Positions 12,849 to 20,238 of a DNA stretch of 21,065 nucleotides are shown piece by piece. Each line of letters starts with the position of its first letter. Position 1 is the first letter of the stretch. This DNA is from a virus, in IMG/VR virus record IMGVR_UViG_3300022223_000172, positions 1-21,065 of that record, one strand, 5' to 3'. The notes beneath the pieces were generated by a model. That model saw nothing but the letters and a program-made list of their open reading frames with translations, did no database searches and was not told the DNA's origin. The position numbers and the translations under genes were made by a program.

Positions 12849-13481
12849 CTATCTGGCTGTATTGACGACGGCCAACTGGGGGTGGCGACGGCCTCCCTTC
12901 GTTTGCACACCCAGAATCGGTCCGCCCTCTGACAGGGTGCGGATCATGATCACGTTGAGCAGTTGGAACAGCACCAGGGCGATGGCCTGCATGAGAATGA
13001 TGGCCTGGCGCTGCCATGCCATGCGCTCTGGCTCGGCGCTGGTAAGCTGGCGGAGTTCGGCACGGGCAGCGGTGAGCTGCTGCTGTGTGCTGTCGATACG
13101 GCCAGACCAGCCGATGCGCTTTTCGCTATTGCTTAAAAAGGTGTTTAACGCCTGTTCAAGGGCGGCGACCTCTGCGGTAATCACCGTCCGTTGTTCGGCG
13201 CTTTTATCGACGCTCACATGCTCTTCCACCAGTGGGGCGGAGACCTGATAGAGCGGCCCGGCCAGTACCAGCACGGTGGCAACGGCGCCGAGGCTGCGAA
13301 TAGAGAAGCGCGGATGGCTCCAGCACCACAGGGCGGCGCCCTCCAGTAGTAGCGACCAGGCCCAGCCGGTGAGGGGGTCGACCACCTCCGTCCAGAACAG
13401 AATGGCGTGGTATTGCAGCAGGGCAACACCGCCAATGAGGATCAGGGCTGCGGATATCTTGCGTGGGTTCAGTGCTTTCAT
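12849..13481 (-). CDS. Membrane protein with internal coiled coil, unknown
   Basis: The 210-residue product has two to three N-terminal membrane segments (about 9-27, 36-54 and 64-82). A long charged helical region (about 95-155: AEVAALEQALNTFLSNSEKR; STQQQLTAARAELRQLTS) and a further membrane segment (about 161-184, AIILMQAIALVLFQLLNVIMI) follow. AAGGAG lies eight bases before the ATG. A membrane protein among the early genes is unusual in Mu itself; a superinfection-exclusion or host-takeover role is possible but unproven. The neighbouring upstream gene is the Gam-like one, 13 bp away. Confidence 0.75.
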   Translation of the reverse strand: MKALNPRKISAALILIGGVALLQYHAILFWTEVVDPLTGWAWSLLLEGAALWCWSHPRFSIRSLGAVATVLVLAGPLYQVSAPLVEEHVSVDKSAEQRTVITAEVAALEQALNTFLSNSEKRIGWSGRIDSTQQQLTAARAELRQLTSAEPERMAWQRQAIILMQAIALVLFQLLNVIMIRTLSEGGPILGVQTKGGRRHPQLAVVNTAR

Positions 13482-13494
13482 GATGGCTTCTCCT

Positions 13495-14013
13495 TTATGC
13501 GGCCTGCTCGACTTCCTTGAGCAGGGCGTTGACGAGTTTGTCTACCTCAGTATCAACCGGTTTGATCATCACCACGTCTTCGTCGTCTGTGAGAGTGATG
13601 CCGAGGCGCTTGAGATCGGTAACGGTGAGGTCTGCGACGCTGGGCTTGTAGACACTCTCCTTGACGTTAATCATCAGCTCTTGCTGTGCTTCTGGCAGCA
13701 GCTTGCGGATGCGCGCAATCACGGCTTCTTCATCGTCGATGACGACCTTTCCCTTCTGCTTCATGTAGCCCACGCGCACACCCTTGATGGTTTGCGTCTT
13801 GGGTTTGGTAAAAAGCATGGGCGAATCTTCCAGAGCGGCCTTAAGTTTTGCGTGTGTCTCGCCCACATCACCGACCGCCTTACGGATAACCGGCAGCACC
13901 GGGTGTTTTACGCGCTCCAGTTCGGCCTGCAGTTCGGTGACCACACCTGCTAGGAAGGCACGGGCATCGGCGTAGTCGCGGGTGAGTTTTTCGATATCTG
14001 TCATTGTTGCCAT
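13495..14013 (-). CDS. Gam-like host-nuclease inhibitor
   Basis: The 172-residue product starts at the ATG at 14013, five bases after GAGGAGG; the ATG at 14070 adds a cysteine-rich, implausible lead. An N-terminal helical hairpin (DIEKLTRDYADARAFLAGVVTELQAELERV) is followed by a strand/helix core (TIKGVRVGYMKQKGKVVIDDEEAVIARIRKLLPEAQQ). It ends with ADLTVTDLKRLGITLTDDEDVVMIKPVD, reminiscent of the end of Mu Gam. Length and place match Mu Gam, a Ku-like protein that binds DNA ends and shields them from RecBCD. The match is by pattern rather than strong identity, so the call is moderate. Confidence 0.6.
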   Translation of the reverse strand: MATMTDIEKLTRDYADARAFLAGVVTELQAELERVKHPVLPVIRKAVGDVGETHAKLKAALEDSPMLFTKPKTQTIKGVRVGYMKQKGKVVIDDEEAVIARIRKLLPEAQQELMINVKESVYKPSVADLTVTDLKRLGITLTDDEDVVMIKPVDTEVDKLVNALLKEVEQAA

Positions 14014-14023
14014 GTGGGCCTCC

Positions 14024-14365
14024 TCAGGTTGGCAGGTGGAGCTGTCCGCGCAGGTCGGGCAGCGATACACGTTTCATGGCGGCGACCTGTTTGAGGGAGG
14101 TCATCGCCCTGTCATAAAGGTATTCGCAAGTGGCCTGCAGTTCGGCATCTGTCTCTGCGATGAAGTAGCCACGCGCCGGGTGGGCACAGATGTGGTGGCC
14201 CTCTTCGCGCAGGCTGGTGACGTGGGCACGCAGCAGCCTCTCTGCTACCGTGTCGGTACCAATTGACCCCGTCATTTCGGCCACCAATTCAGCAGCCGTT
14301 GCACCATTGCCCTCGCCGATGTGGCGACGCAGGGCAACCAGAACGTCGTCTTTGTTGAACAGCAT
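14024..14365 (-). CDS. Winged-helix domain protein, unknown
   Basis: The 113-residue product from the ATG at 14365 (GGAGGG seven bases upstream) begins MLFNKDDVLVALRRHIGEGN. The segment TAAELVAEMTGSIGTDTVAERLLRAHVTSLREEGHHICAHPARGYFI has the three helices and wing of a small DNA-binding domain. The C-terminal helix (ELQATCEYLYDRAMTSLKQV) may dimerise. It lies between the zinc-ribbon gene (4 bp) and the Gam-like gene (10 bp). A regulator is likely; its target is unknown. Confidence 0.7.
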   Translation of the reverse strand: MLFNKDDVLVALRRHIGEGNGATAAELVAEMTGSIGTDTVAERLLRAHVTSLREEGHHICAHPARGYFIAETDAELQATCEYLYDRAMTSLKQVAAMKRVSLPDLRGQLHLPT

Positions 14366-14369
14366 GGCC

Positions 14370-14624
14370 TTACCCTCCAATGAACCTGCGAAGTGATGGC
14401 ATCAAGTAGCTGAGCTTCTCTACGTTGATGCCCTGTGGCTTGCCGTCTACGGCCAATACCGGGCAGCCTGCCTCGACGCCCAGCGGCACGTTACCGTAAC
14501 CATCTTCATCCAGTGAGGGATCGGCATGCCTGATCACTTTGTGATCACACTGTTCACACAGCCCCTCGATGAGGTGGTGATCTACAATGCCGCACCCCTC
14601 ACATCTGCCGATTTCCTGCTCCAT
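14370..14624 (-). CDS. Small zinc-ribbon protein, unknown
   Basis: The ATG at 14624 stands five bases after AGGAGG; a GTG at 14630 lies in that site and is unlikely. The 84-residue product has an N-terminal CEGC...CEQC pair separated by about 12 residues, a compact zinc ribbon. It continues with an acidic loop (DPSLDEDGYGNVPLG) and a basic C-terminal helix (VEKLSYLMPSLRRFIGG). Nothing more specific is recognised. It overlaps no neighbour and sits in the run of small early genes. Confidence 0.65.
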   Translation of the reverse strand: MEQEIGRCEGCGIVDHHLIEGLCEQCDHKVIRHADPSLDEDGYGNVPLGVEAGCPVLAVDGKPQGINVEKLSYLMPSLRRFIGG

Positions 14625-14633
14625 GTTCACCTC

Positions 14634-14945
14634 CTATGCTGCCCGGTTTGGGCTGGTTGTTTGCCACTGGATGAAGGCACCGGCGTAGGCCGCCTCCCAG
14701 GTGTATACAGTGCCGCTGGCAGTGTGCTCGCGCTTGAACCAGGAACCTGAAAGGCGCACGCACTGTTCGCACGGTTGCACCCAGATGATTGGACGCTGCT
14801 GGCTGATGGCTGCCTTGATAATGGTGAAGCCCTCTTTCTTCAGGCGTTCTACCGCCTGAAGCGCCTTGAAGGTGTTGGCGACCATGCGGCCGTTCTGTTT
14901 CTCAATGGCCTCTTTGCCCTTGAAAAGCTGGACGACTTCACTCAC
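14634..14945 (-). CDS. Hypothetical early phage protein
   Basis: The best start is the GTG at 14945, six bases after GGAGG, giving 103 residues (MSEVVQLFKGKEAIEKQNGR). An ATG at 15014 would lie well inside the upstream gene and add a low-complexity lead. The sequence has a helix (NTFKALQAVERLKKEGFTII), a strand with CEQC (IIWVQPCEQCVRLSGSWFKRE) and a strand-rich end (GTVYTWEAAYAGAFIQW). Only one cysteine pair is present, so a full zinc site is not evident. The gene overlaps its upstream neighbour by 8 bp. Confidence 0.65.
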   Translation of the reverse strand: MSEVVQLFKGKEAIEKQNGRMVANTFKALQAVERLKKEGFTIIKAAISQQRPIIWVQPCEQCVRLSGSWFKREHTASGTVYTWEAAYAGAFIQWQTTSPNRAA

Positions 14946-15186
14946 GGGCCACCTCCTGCAGGCTGGCCGCGCAGCCGATGAGCTGCATGCCGGAGATGGC
15001 GGCACGCTTGCCACCCACGGTGGCGACTAGAAGGTGATCGCCGTTGTGTTTAACGATGCTCAGTATGCAAGGCTGTCTGTTGTCGACCATGCCGCTGGCG
15101 ACGGGCTGCTCATCAAGACTGTGCATCTTTTCAATGAGGTAGACGGGCAATTCCCTACCACTCATCATCATTGGGTTGTCACTCAT
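14938..15186 (-). CDS. Hypothetical early phage protein
   Basis: This 82-residue protein begins MSDNPMMMSGRELPVYLIEK, with GGGAGG nine bases upstream. It is mixed strand/helix with no membrane segment or motif I recognise; CILSIVKHNGDHLLVATVGGKR may be a small beta sheet. It overlaps the next gene by 8 bp and the preceding one by 4 bp, so it is clearly translated as part of the early operon. Confidence 0.6.
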   Translation of the reverse strand: MSDNPMMMSGRELPVYLIEKMHSLDEQPVASGMVDNRQPCILSIVKHNGDHLLVATVGGKRAAISGMQLIGCAASLQEVARE

Positions 15187-15554
15187 TTGTTGTTCCCTCC
15201 CTTTCTGCTGTGTAGACAGGTACCGCTATGGCACGCCTTGAACAGGCGTACCCGTGTGGCGTTGGTAGCTGCGTAGGGCTGGCGCTGTTTTTCCAGGCAG
15301 ATATGGGCGGCCAGCTCACCGAGCACAGGACAGTTAACGGTGGCGGCAAGAAAGGCCCCTTTTACTGCCTGTTCAACGGCGATTAAATCTCCCCTGTAGC
15401 TGTTACCCAGCACGGTGTTGACTACGGCAGGGCTGTAACCGATATCGTCCGCCACACGCTTCTGGCTGCTGGCGTCACACTGCTCGGCCATAACACGCAC
15501 CCAGTCAGGCTGCTCATTACCCCAGGCGTTGGTGGCACGTGCGACGGCGCTCAT
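15183..15554 (-). CDS. Helix-turn-helix phage protein, unknown role
   Basis: This 123-residue protein carries a helix-turn-helix, SQKRVADDIGYSPAVVNTVLGNSYRGDLIAVEQAV (about 29-63). CPVLGELAAHICLEKQRQPYAATNATRVRLFKAC and a terminal CHSGTCLHS follow. Cysteines at about 75, 86, 107 and 112 could bind zinc. This pattern (HTH, 'CPVLGE', 'TN..RVRLF..C') recurs in early regions of Mu-like phages. A DNA-binding regulator is likely. Four-base overlaps join it to both neighbours. Confidence 0.7.
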   Translation of the reverse strand: MSAVARATNAWGNEQPDWVRVMAEQCDASSQKRVADDIGYSPAVVNTVLGNSYRGDLIAVEQAVKGAFLAATVNCPVLGELAAHICLEKQRQPYAATNATRVRLFKACHSGTCLHSRKGGNNK

Positions 15555-16225
15555 GCCTCACCTCCCTGGCGGCTCCACACCACCTCGCGGGTGTTGGGGT
15601 CGTAGACCGCTTTAACGCGCTGGATCATCGGTGCAAGCGGCCCGGTATAACGCTGGGGGATAAAGCGGTAACGTGCCTGGCGACCGGGAGCCCCCTCCTG
15701 CATTTCTTTGAGGTAGTTGGCATAGTGCAGGTAGCGGATGTAGTCCTTGGCTGTGGTCTCGTTGACCTGTTCACCAGTACTGTTGACGATGCTGAGCAGC
15801 TCGGTGCGGTTGAACTCACCCAGTACGCGCATCGCCCGCCACATGCGTTCGTTGCCATCGCCCTGGGTGACTCGCTCGCCCTTGCGGGTGACACGCGGTG
15901 TCTCGTTACCGGCATCCTTGATCAGCTGCCAGCGGTTCTGCACGTAGCGGTTCGACTCATCGCATTCGCGGCGCTGACCTTCGGTGCGCTGCAGGTACCC
16001 GGCAAGGGTTAGCCCCTGCACGTAGGTTTTTACTGTGTCGCGGCTGCAGCGGCGTGCGTCATTCGCCTGCTTGCTTCGGGCGGTATCATTCACCCACTCC
16101 TCAATGTCGTTGATGGTGAACTGGCGCAGCTCACGGATAGCCGCCCATATGGCATCGCGGTGGGTGCGGTAGCCGTGGCGCAGGGTGCGATCTGCGGTGG
16201 CGCGGTGTCGTTGTTTGCTGGCCAT
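15551..16225 (-). CDS. Tandem winged-helix protein, unknown role
   Basis: This 224-residue basic protein appears to hold two helix-turn-helix domains. The first is about 25-85 (AIWAAIRELRQFTINDIEEWV... DTVKTYVQGLTLAGYLQRTEG). The second is about 127-195 (MWRAMRVLGEFNRTELLSIV... TAKDYIRYLHYANYLKEMQ). The two share the pattern 'helix, turn, T.K.Y...L..A.YL', suggesting an internal duplication. Its ATG overlaps the B stop by one base. It may act in regulation or in the transposition complex, being encoded directly after B. Confidence 0.72.
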   Translation of the reverse strand: MASKQRHRATADRTLRHGYRTHRDAIWAAIRELRQFTINDIEEWVNDTARSKQANDARRCSRDTVKTYVQGLTLAGYLQRTEGQRRECDESNRYVQNRWQLIKDAGNETPRVTRKGERVTQGDGNERMWRAMRVLGEFNRTELLSIVNSTGEQVNETTAKDYIRYLHYANYLKEMQEGAPGRQARYRFIPQRYTGPLAPMIQRVKAVYDPNTREVVWSRQGGEA

Positions 16226-16983
16226 CAGTGCTTCCTCCGCACGGTTTCGCCGGTGTAGATGTCAGCGCCATTGCCCCACTCGGCAAGGGTGAGGGTGTCG
16301 ATACCGTTGGACAGGGCGAACTCCTGGGCACGCTCCAGATTGATGCAGACGCGGCGGGTGACACCTTTGGTGACCTTGACGATCTGCAGCAGCAGATCAT
16401 CATCGATGTGAACCTCGCGGCAGTAGAGTTGGCGCAGCTGTTTTGCATCGGTCATGTCTACCGGTTGTGCCGCCTCCCAGCCGACCATGCGATTGTGAAA
16501 ACGCTCCCACTGCTTGCGCAGATTAGCCTCTACCTGCTCTTCGCCGATGATAAGAATCGGGGTGCGACCGCTCCCCATGTAGATGTCGCGTACCAGGTCG
16601 ACCATTCTTTTTTTCACTACGTAGTCGAATTCGTCGATGATGAGGGGACGATTGGTGATGGCCAGCTCTGCCGACACGCGGGCAACCATGTCTGAAATGG
16701 TGCCGCCACTGTCGAGCCCGATCTCGATACAGATGTTTTTGATGAGATCCTTGCGCGTCCAGCAGCTCAGGCACTCGACGTAGTAGGCACGGTAGCGGTT
16801 GGCGACGTAGGCGGCCCCCGTTGATTTACCGTAACCGCTGTAGCCGTAGAAGCCGACTATCGAATCCAGATAATTTGGACTGTTGATGGCCAGCTCCATC
16901 AGCTCCATACAGAGGCCGACATTTGCCAGGCTGGCGATGTTGTTGTAACCAGTAACGTTGACAGGGTCTGTCTGCTGACTCAT
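16225..16983 (-). CDS. B: Transposition ATPase B (MuB-like)
   Basis: This 252-residue AAA+ ATPase binds target DNA, activates the A transposase and gives target immunity. Walker A is GYSGYGKST (47-55) in VGFYGYSGYGKSTGAAYVAN. Walker B is PLIIDEFDY (113-121), followed by LIIGEEQVEANLRKQWERFHNR (sensor and arginine region). The C-terminal RQLYCREVHIDDDLLLQIVKVTKGVTRRVCINLERA is the AAA+ lid. It is shorter than Mu B (312 residues) and lacks the N-terminal HTH domain. GGAG lies eight bases before the ATG. It follows A after a 57-bp gap with a terminator-like hairpin on the opposite strand. Confidence 0.92.
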   Translation of the reverse strand: MSQQTDPVNVTGYNNIASLANVGLCMELMELAINSPNYLDSIVGFYGYSGYGKSTGAAYVANRYRAYYVECLSCWTRKDLIKNICIEIGLDSGGTISDMVARVSAELAITNRPLIIDEFDYVVKKRMVDLVRDIYMGSGRTPILIIGEEQVEANLRKQWERFHNRMVGWEAAQPVDMTDAKQLRQLYCREVHIDDDLLLQIVKVTKGVTRRVCINLERAQEFALSNGIDTLTLAEWGNGADIYTGETVRRKH

Positions 16984-17008
16984 TCTTATATCTCCAGTGT
17001 TGTTATAT

Positions 17009-17033
17009 AGCCCGCCCTGCTAGGCGGGTTTTT
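17009..17033 (+). terminator. Rho-independent terminator on the plus strand between A and B
   Basis: CCCGCC (17011-17016), loop CTGCTA, GGCGGG (17023-17028) and TTTTT (17029-17033) form a textbook terminator for plus-strand transcripts. On the minus strand, the direction of A and B, the run of A precedes the stem and CTATATAAC follows it, so efficient termination of the early operon is not expected. It may stop antisense transcription into A. Confidence 0.6.
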
Positions 17034-17040
17034 CTTTGGG

Positions 17041-19248
17041 TTAAGCTCCCTCGATTGCTGTAACCCCAAAGTCTTCTGCCATCTTGCTGGCAGCCCGGTA
17101 GGCGGATGTTTTTTGGTACCCGCTCAACCATTTCCGATCGGCTTCACTCACGGCGCGCCCCTCATCCAGTCGCTGCTCCAGATCCACCGCACGCTGATAC
17201 AGCTGGCGTGGGTCTTGGCGGGGCGCTATCTGTGTGACCTGTGCCCGTCGCTGGAGCGATTCGGCGGCAATGCGCCTGGCCGCTTCGCGTTGGCTGTTGG
17301 TGGTGGTAGTGGTGTTGGTGGTGTCTTGTGTGGCGGCGGCTTCGGCGGCGGCCTGCAGTGCCGGTGTGTTGTAGGTTTCGCCGCGTTTTGGCAGCTCGGC
17401 CACGTTGGCCTTGTTGCGGTGATGGGTCAGGATCTCGTCGGCGATCGCCTTGGTGTTTTGCTTCTTGGCGGCGGCCTTGAGTTCGCGCCGCTTCTCCTGA
17501 ATGGCGGCCTTCTGAATCTCGCGGCCCTTGGCGGCCACTTCGCGGCGGTCGATGCCGGTATAGGCAGGGGCCTCTGCAATGCAGACGAAGGCACCGTTGC
17601 GGTCGAAGACGTAGATCTTGCCCAGGTCATCGGGGTCGTAGCGCACTTGCACGGTCTCGCCGACCAGCAGCCCCAGTTCCTGGTGGATGTACTCGATATT
17701 GTCGAGGGCGATGCCCTTCTTGGTAACGGTGCGTTGGCCGTTGTTGCTGGGTGCCTGGGCCAGCAGCACGTCGAGGGCTCGTTCGTTCTCGATGCGCTGG
17801 ATGGGCTGGTTCCAGCTGTTGGCCACCTCGAACGGTGTGCGGTTATTGAGGCCGTTGTGTGAGCGGTGGTGGTAGATGTTCTCTACCCACTCGTCGCAAA
17901 TGCGTTGCAGCTCGGCGGCGGTGAGTTTGACCTCGACTACCTCATTCTTTTTAAGCAGGCGGTCGGCGAAGGCCTTGCGCGCCTCGATGGCGCTACGCTC
18001 GGCAACGTTGTGGCCGATGTAGCCGTCGAGCAGCTCGACGATGTCGTGGCTAAAGGTGCGGAAGAAACGCTCGATGTGCGGTTTCTCCCATGCGCTGAAT
18101 GGATTGCAAAACTCCTGCTCTATATGCAGCGAGCTGACCACGCGGCGGATGTGCATCGCTTTGTAGTCGCTGCCGTTGTCGGTCTTGATGGACTCGGGCA
18201 CGCCCCAGCCGAGCAGGGCACGGCGAAGGATGGTGGCAACAGATATAGCCGTAGGCGTCTTGGTTACCAGTAGTTTGGTACGGCGGCTATACACGTCGAT
18301 CACCCCGTTGATGGAGTGGCGGCCGTCGAGCAGCATCACATCGGCGGGAGTGCCGTCGAACTCCCACAGCTGATTCAGTGCGAAGACGTGCTCGGAGGCT
18401 GAGCCCATCGCCAGCATGTAGCGATTTTTCCATTCGTCGGGGTTGGCGGTGGCGGCAAGCAGTTGGGCGTTCTCTTTCTTCCAGCTGTTTAACCAGCGTT
18501 CAAACGCCTTTTTAGAGGGCAGCTCTACACTGGAATCGGCAAAGCGAGCCTCGGCAGAGCTGTACAGGTGTGTGGCACCGCAGTGCGGGTGGTCGGTGAC
18601 CATTGCCACGCAAAAGGTTTGCAGTTCTGGCTGTGTATCTATCTTGCTGCTGCCCTTGCGGTTGCTTCCGCGTTTGTCGACGAGCCCGATGGCACCATTT
18701 TCGTGCAGCCTATCTTTCCAGCGATAGACCGTGGCATAGGAGACGCTGGGGATGATGTTCAGCAACCACTCTTCGGTCTGAATACCTCCGCTGTTGTACA
18801 GCTCACAGAATGAGTCGATGGCATCGGTGGTGATGAGCTGTGACTTGGCGCTGTACTCATCGAGCATCGCCAGCACACACAGGCGGGCATCCATGCTGCT
18901 GCGCTGGCCTCTATTTAGCGCAGTGGCAGCGGCCAGGCCTGCCTCACGCTCACGCTGGTTTACCTTCTCATCGATGCGCCGGCGCATTGCCAGTTGGCGA
19001 CCGGCCAGTGCACCCGCGGCGGCATCTTCGCCGGTGGTGGCGCGCTGGGTGTTGATTGCTTGGGCGGCTAGGGCGGCGCGGGTGGCGGTGGGGAGGGTAT
19101 TGATGTGGTACTCCCACCCCTTACCGACCGAACGCTTGCGCCGTTCGAGTTCGCCACGTTCACCCATTAGATTGACGCTGCGGGAATGTTTTGGCATCCC
19201 AGGCAATCCAGCCAGCTCGGCGGCGCTGTGCCACTCCTTATGGCTCAT
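17041..19248 (-). CDS. A: DDE transposase A (MuA-like)
   Basis: This 735-residue transposase nicks the phage ends and joins them to target DNA. Domains in order: an N-terminal winged helix (EWHSAAELAGLPGMPKHSRSVNLMGERGELER, about 5-60); a second DNA-binding part (about 115-260, with SVSYATVYRWKDRLHENGAIGLVDKRG); then the RNase H-like core. The core has D298 in LWEFDGTPAD, D357 in IKTDNGSDY and E393 in HIERFFRTF (D-35-E). A beta-barrel and a basic helical C-terminus follow (QEKRRELKAAAKKQ; threonine/alanine-rich linker near 640-660) for B contact and catalysis. All catalytic residues are present. The ATG overlaps the upstream stop by four bases. Length is slightly above Mu A (663). Confidence 0.96.
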   Translation of the reverse strand: MSHKEWHSAAELAGLPGMPKHSRSVNLMGERGELERRKRSVGKGWEYHINTLPTATRAALAAQAINTQRATTGEDAAAGALAGRQLAMRRRIDEKVNQREREAGLAAATALNRGQRSSMDARLCVLAMLDEYSAKSQLITTDAIDSFCELYNSGGIQTEEWLLNIIPSVSYATVYRWKDRLHENGAIGLVDKRGSNRKGSSKIDTQPELQTFCVAMVTDHPHCGATHLYSSAEARFADSSVELPSKKAFERWLNSWKKENAQLLAATANPDEWKNRYMLAMGSASEHVFALNQLWEFDGTPADVMLLDGRHSINGVIDVYSRRTKLLVTKTPTAISVATILRRALLGWGVPESIKTDNGSDYKAMHIRRVVSSLHIEQEFCNPFSAWEKPHIERFFRTFSHDIVELLDGYIGHNVAERSAIEARKAFADRLLKKNEVVEVKLTAAELQRICDEWVENIYHHRSHNGLNNRTPFEVANSWNQPIQRIENERALDVLLAQAPSNNGQRTVTKKGIALDNIEYIHQELGLLVGETVQVRYDPDDLGKIYVFDRNGAFVCIAEAPAYTGIDRREVAAKGREIQKAAIQEKRRELKAAAKKQNTKAIADEILTHHRNKANVAELPKRGETYNTPALQAAAEAAATQDTTNTTTTTNSQREAARRIAAESLQRRAQVTQIAPRQDPRQLYQRAVDLEQRLDEGRAVSEADRKWLSGYQKTSAYRAASKMAEDFGVTAIEGA

Positions 19249-19685
19249 TCCATTTCCCCCATCATTTTTTTAAGCTCCCGAATCTTCCGGGTAACTTCTT
19301 CCTTCATACGCTCAAACTTGCCGAGCTCTGCGGTGAGCGTCTCTTTGCCAATCAGCAGCCGGCCACCGCGCTTGTCGGCCAGCCAGTTGCTGAACATGTG
19401 TGTCTCGCAGGCGGTCTCCAGCACGGGAACCATATAGAATGGCATGTTGTAGGCATCGCGCGCCTCGCTTGACCAGGCATCGAGCATGTACTTGCTCACA
19501 TCGCGCCCTGTAAGGCGGCTCATGCGTGAGGCCACCTCGAAACGGTCACCCTCTGCGCCGTTAAGCGCCTCGCTCACCAGGTGTGCGATCTCACGCCCGT
19601 AGTCCATGCTGGCTGGCAACTGTGCAGCCGGTTGTGGCACCTCGAACAGGTCCAGAGTGAGTGTGTCTCTGCGATGACGACTCAT
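19245..19685 (-). CDS. Hypothetical protein between ner and A
   Basis: This 146-residue protein opens MSRHRRDTLTLDLFEVPQP. A helical core (YGREIAHLVSEALNGAEGDRFEVASRMSRLTGRDVSKYMLDAWSSEARDAYNMPF) and a charged coiled-coil end (ELGKFERMKEEVTRKIRELKKMMGEME) follow. The segment FEVASRMSRLTGRDVSKYMLDAW looks like a helix-turn-helix. AGGAGG is ten bases upstream. Proteins like this occupy the same place in other Mu-like phages that lack it in Mu itself; a role in transposition or early control is possible. It overlaps A by four bases. Confidence 0.72.
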   Translation of the reverse strand: MSRHRRDTLTLDLFEVPQPAAQLPASMDYGREIAHLVSEALNGAEGDRFEVASRMSRLTGRDVSKYMLDAWSSEARDAYNMPFYMVPVLETACETHMFSNWLADKRGGRLLIGKETLTAELGKFERMKEEVTRKIRELKKMMGEME

Positions 19686-19687
19686 GT

Positions 19688-20038
19688 CTATGCCGCCTCC
19701 TGCTTATGAACATTGCGCCCACGTTTGGGGGTGTTATTCTTTACTGTCTTGGAAATAGACTTTTTAGGGCGACCCATGCGGTAGAGGGGTAGGCCGTCGG
19801 CATCGTAACGCTCGGGCCATAGCACCTTGGGTTCCAGCTCCAGGGCATCGGCAATCACTTTCTCCATGCGGGGGTATGATTTGCAGAACGCCTGGTAGAG
19901 GCACTGGCGCGATACCCCGGCCTCTTCGGCCAACTGGGCCATCGACGAGCCGAGCATATGGATCTGATACTTGACCCAGGCACGGCGTTTGTCGGGGTCT
20001 CTGAGAAGCTGCCTTGTGGTCTTGTCTATCTTCATCAT
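19688..20038 (-). CDS. ner: Ner-like early regulator (Nlp family)
   Basis: The 116-residue product carries the Ner/Nlp helix-turn-helix: RRAWVKYQIHMLGSSMAQLAEEAGVSRQCLYQAFCKSYPRMEKVIADALELEPKVLWPERYD. Ner in Mu represses the early and repressor promoters during lytic growth. The C-terminus adds about 40 basic residues (RPKKSISKTVKNNTPKRGRN) absent from the 75-residue Mu Ner. An ATG at 20050 is excluded if the -10 at 20047-20052 is real, so ATG 20038 (or 20035) is used. It has no clear ribosome-binding site, and the message may be nearly leaderless. Confidence 0.85.
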   Translation of the reverse strand: MMKIDKTTRQLLRDPDKRRAWVKYQIHMLGSSMAQLAEEAGVSRQCLYQAFCKSYPRMEKVIADALELEPKVLWPERYDADGLPLYRMGRPKKSISKTVKNNTPKRGRNVHKQEAA

Positions 20039-20046
20039 GGCTATAG

Positions 20047-20075
20047 ACATTACTTCAAATATGAAGGCCAGTCAA
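20047..20075 (-). promoter_or_regulatory. Candidate early promoter
   Basis: On the minus strand TTGACT (20075-20070) is followed by exactly 17 bases and TAATGT (20052-20047). This is a good -35 and a fair -10 for the ner-A-B early operon. The start point would fall about 20040-20041, two or three bases before the ner ATG at 20038. The TCGGAT dyad at 20090-20105 lies 15 bp upstream of the -35. Confidence 0.5.
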
Positions 20076-20089
20076 CAAATGTGAATAGT

Positions 20090-20238
20090 TCGGATTCAGA
20101 TCCGATTGTTAGATGTGCAAAAATGAAGGGGCGTTTTTCTTAACTTATTGATATGACTAATAAAACAATAGAATCAGATCGTAATGTAGAGAATCGGATC
20201 GATGATCCGATTCTTGTGCCAGGTATCGGATCTCGGAT
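20090..20238. promoter_or_regulatory. Operator cluster built on TCGGAT half-sites
   Basis: A dyad TCGGAT-TCAG-ATCCGA lies at 20090-20105. A perfect 10-bp inverted repeat follows at 20191-20213, arms GAATCGGATC and GATCCGATTC with spacer GAT. A single GAATCAGATC is at 20171-20180, and two direct TCGGAT copies are at 20226-20231 and 20233-20238. The two dyads are about 104.5 bp apart centre to centre, close to ten helical turns. All but the first lie inside the repressor reading frame. They are likely repressor (or Ner) operators with possible looping. Confidence 0.6.
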
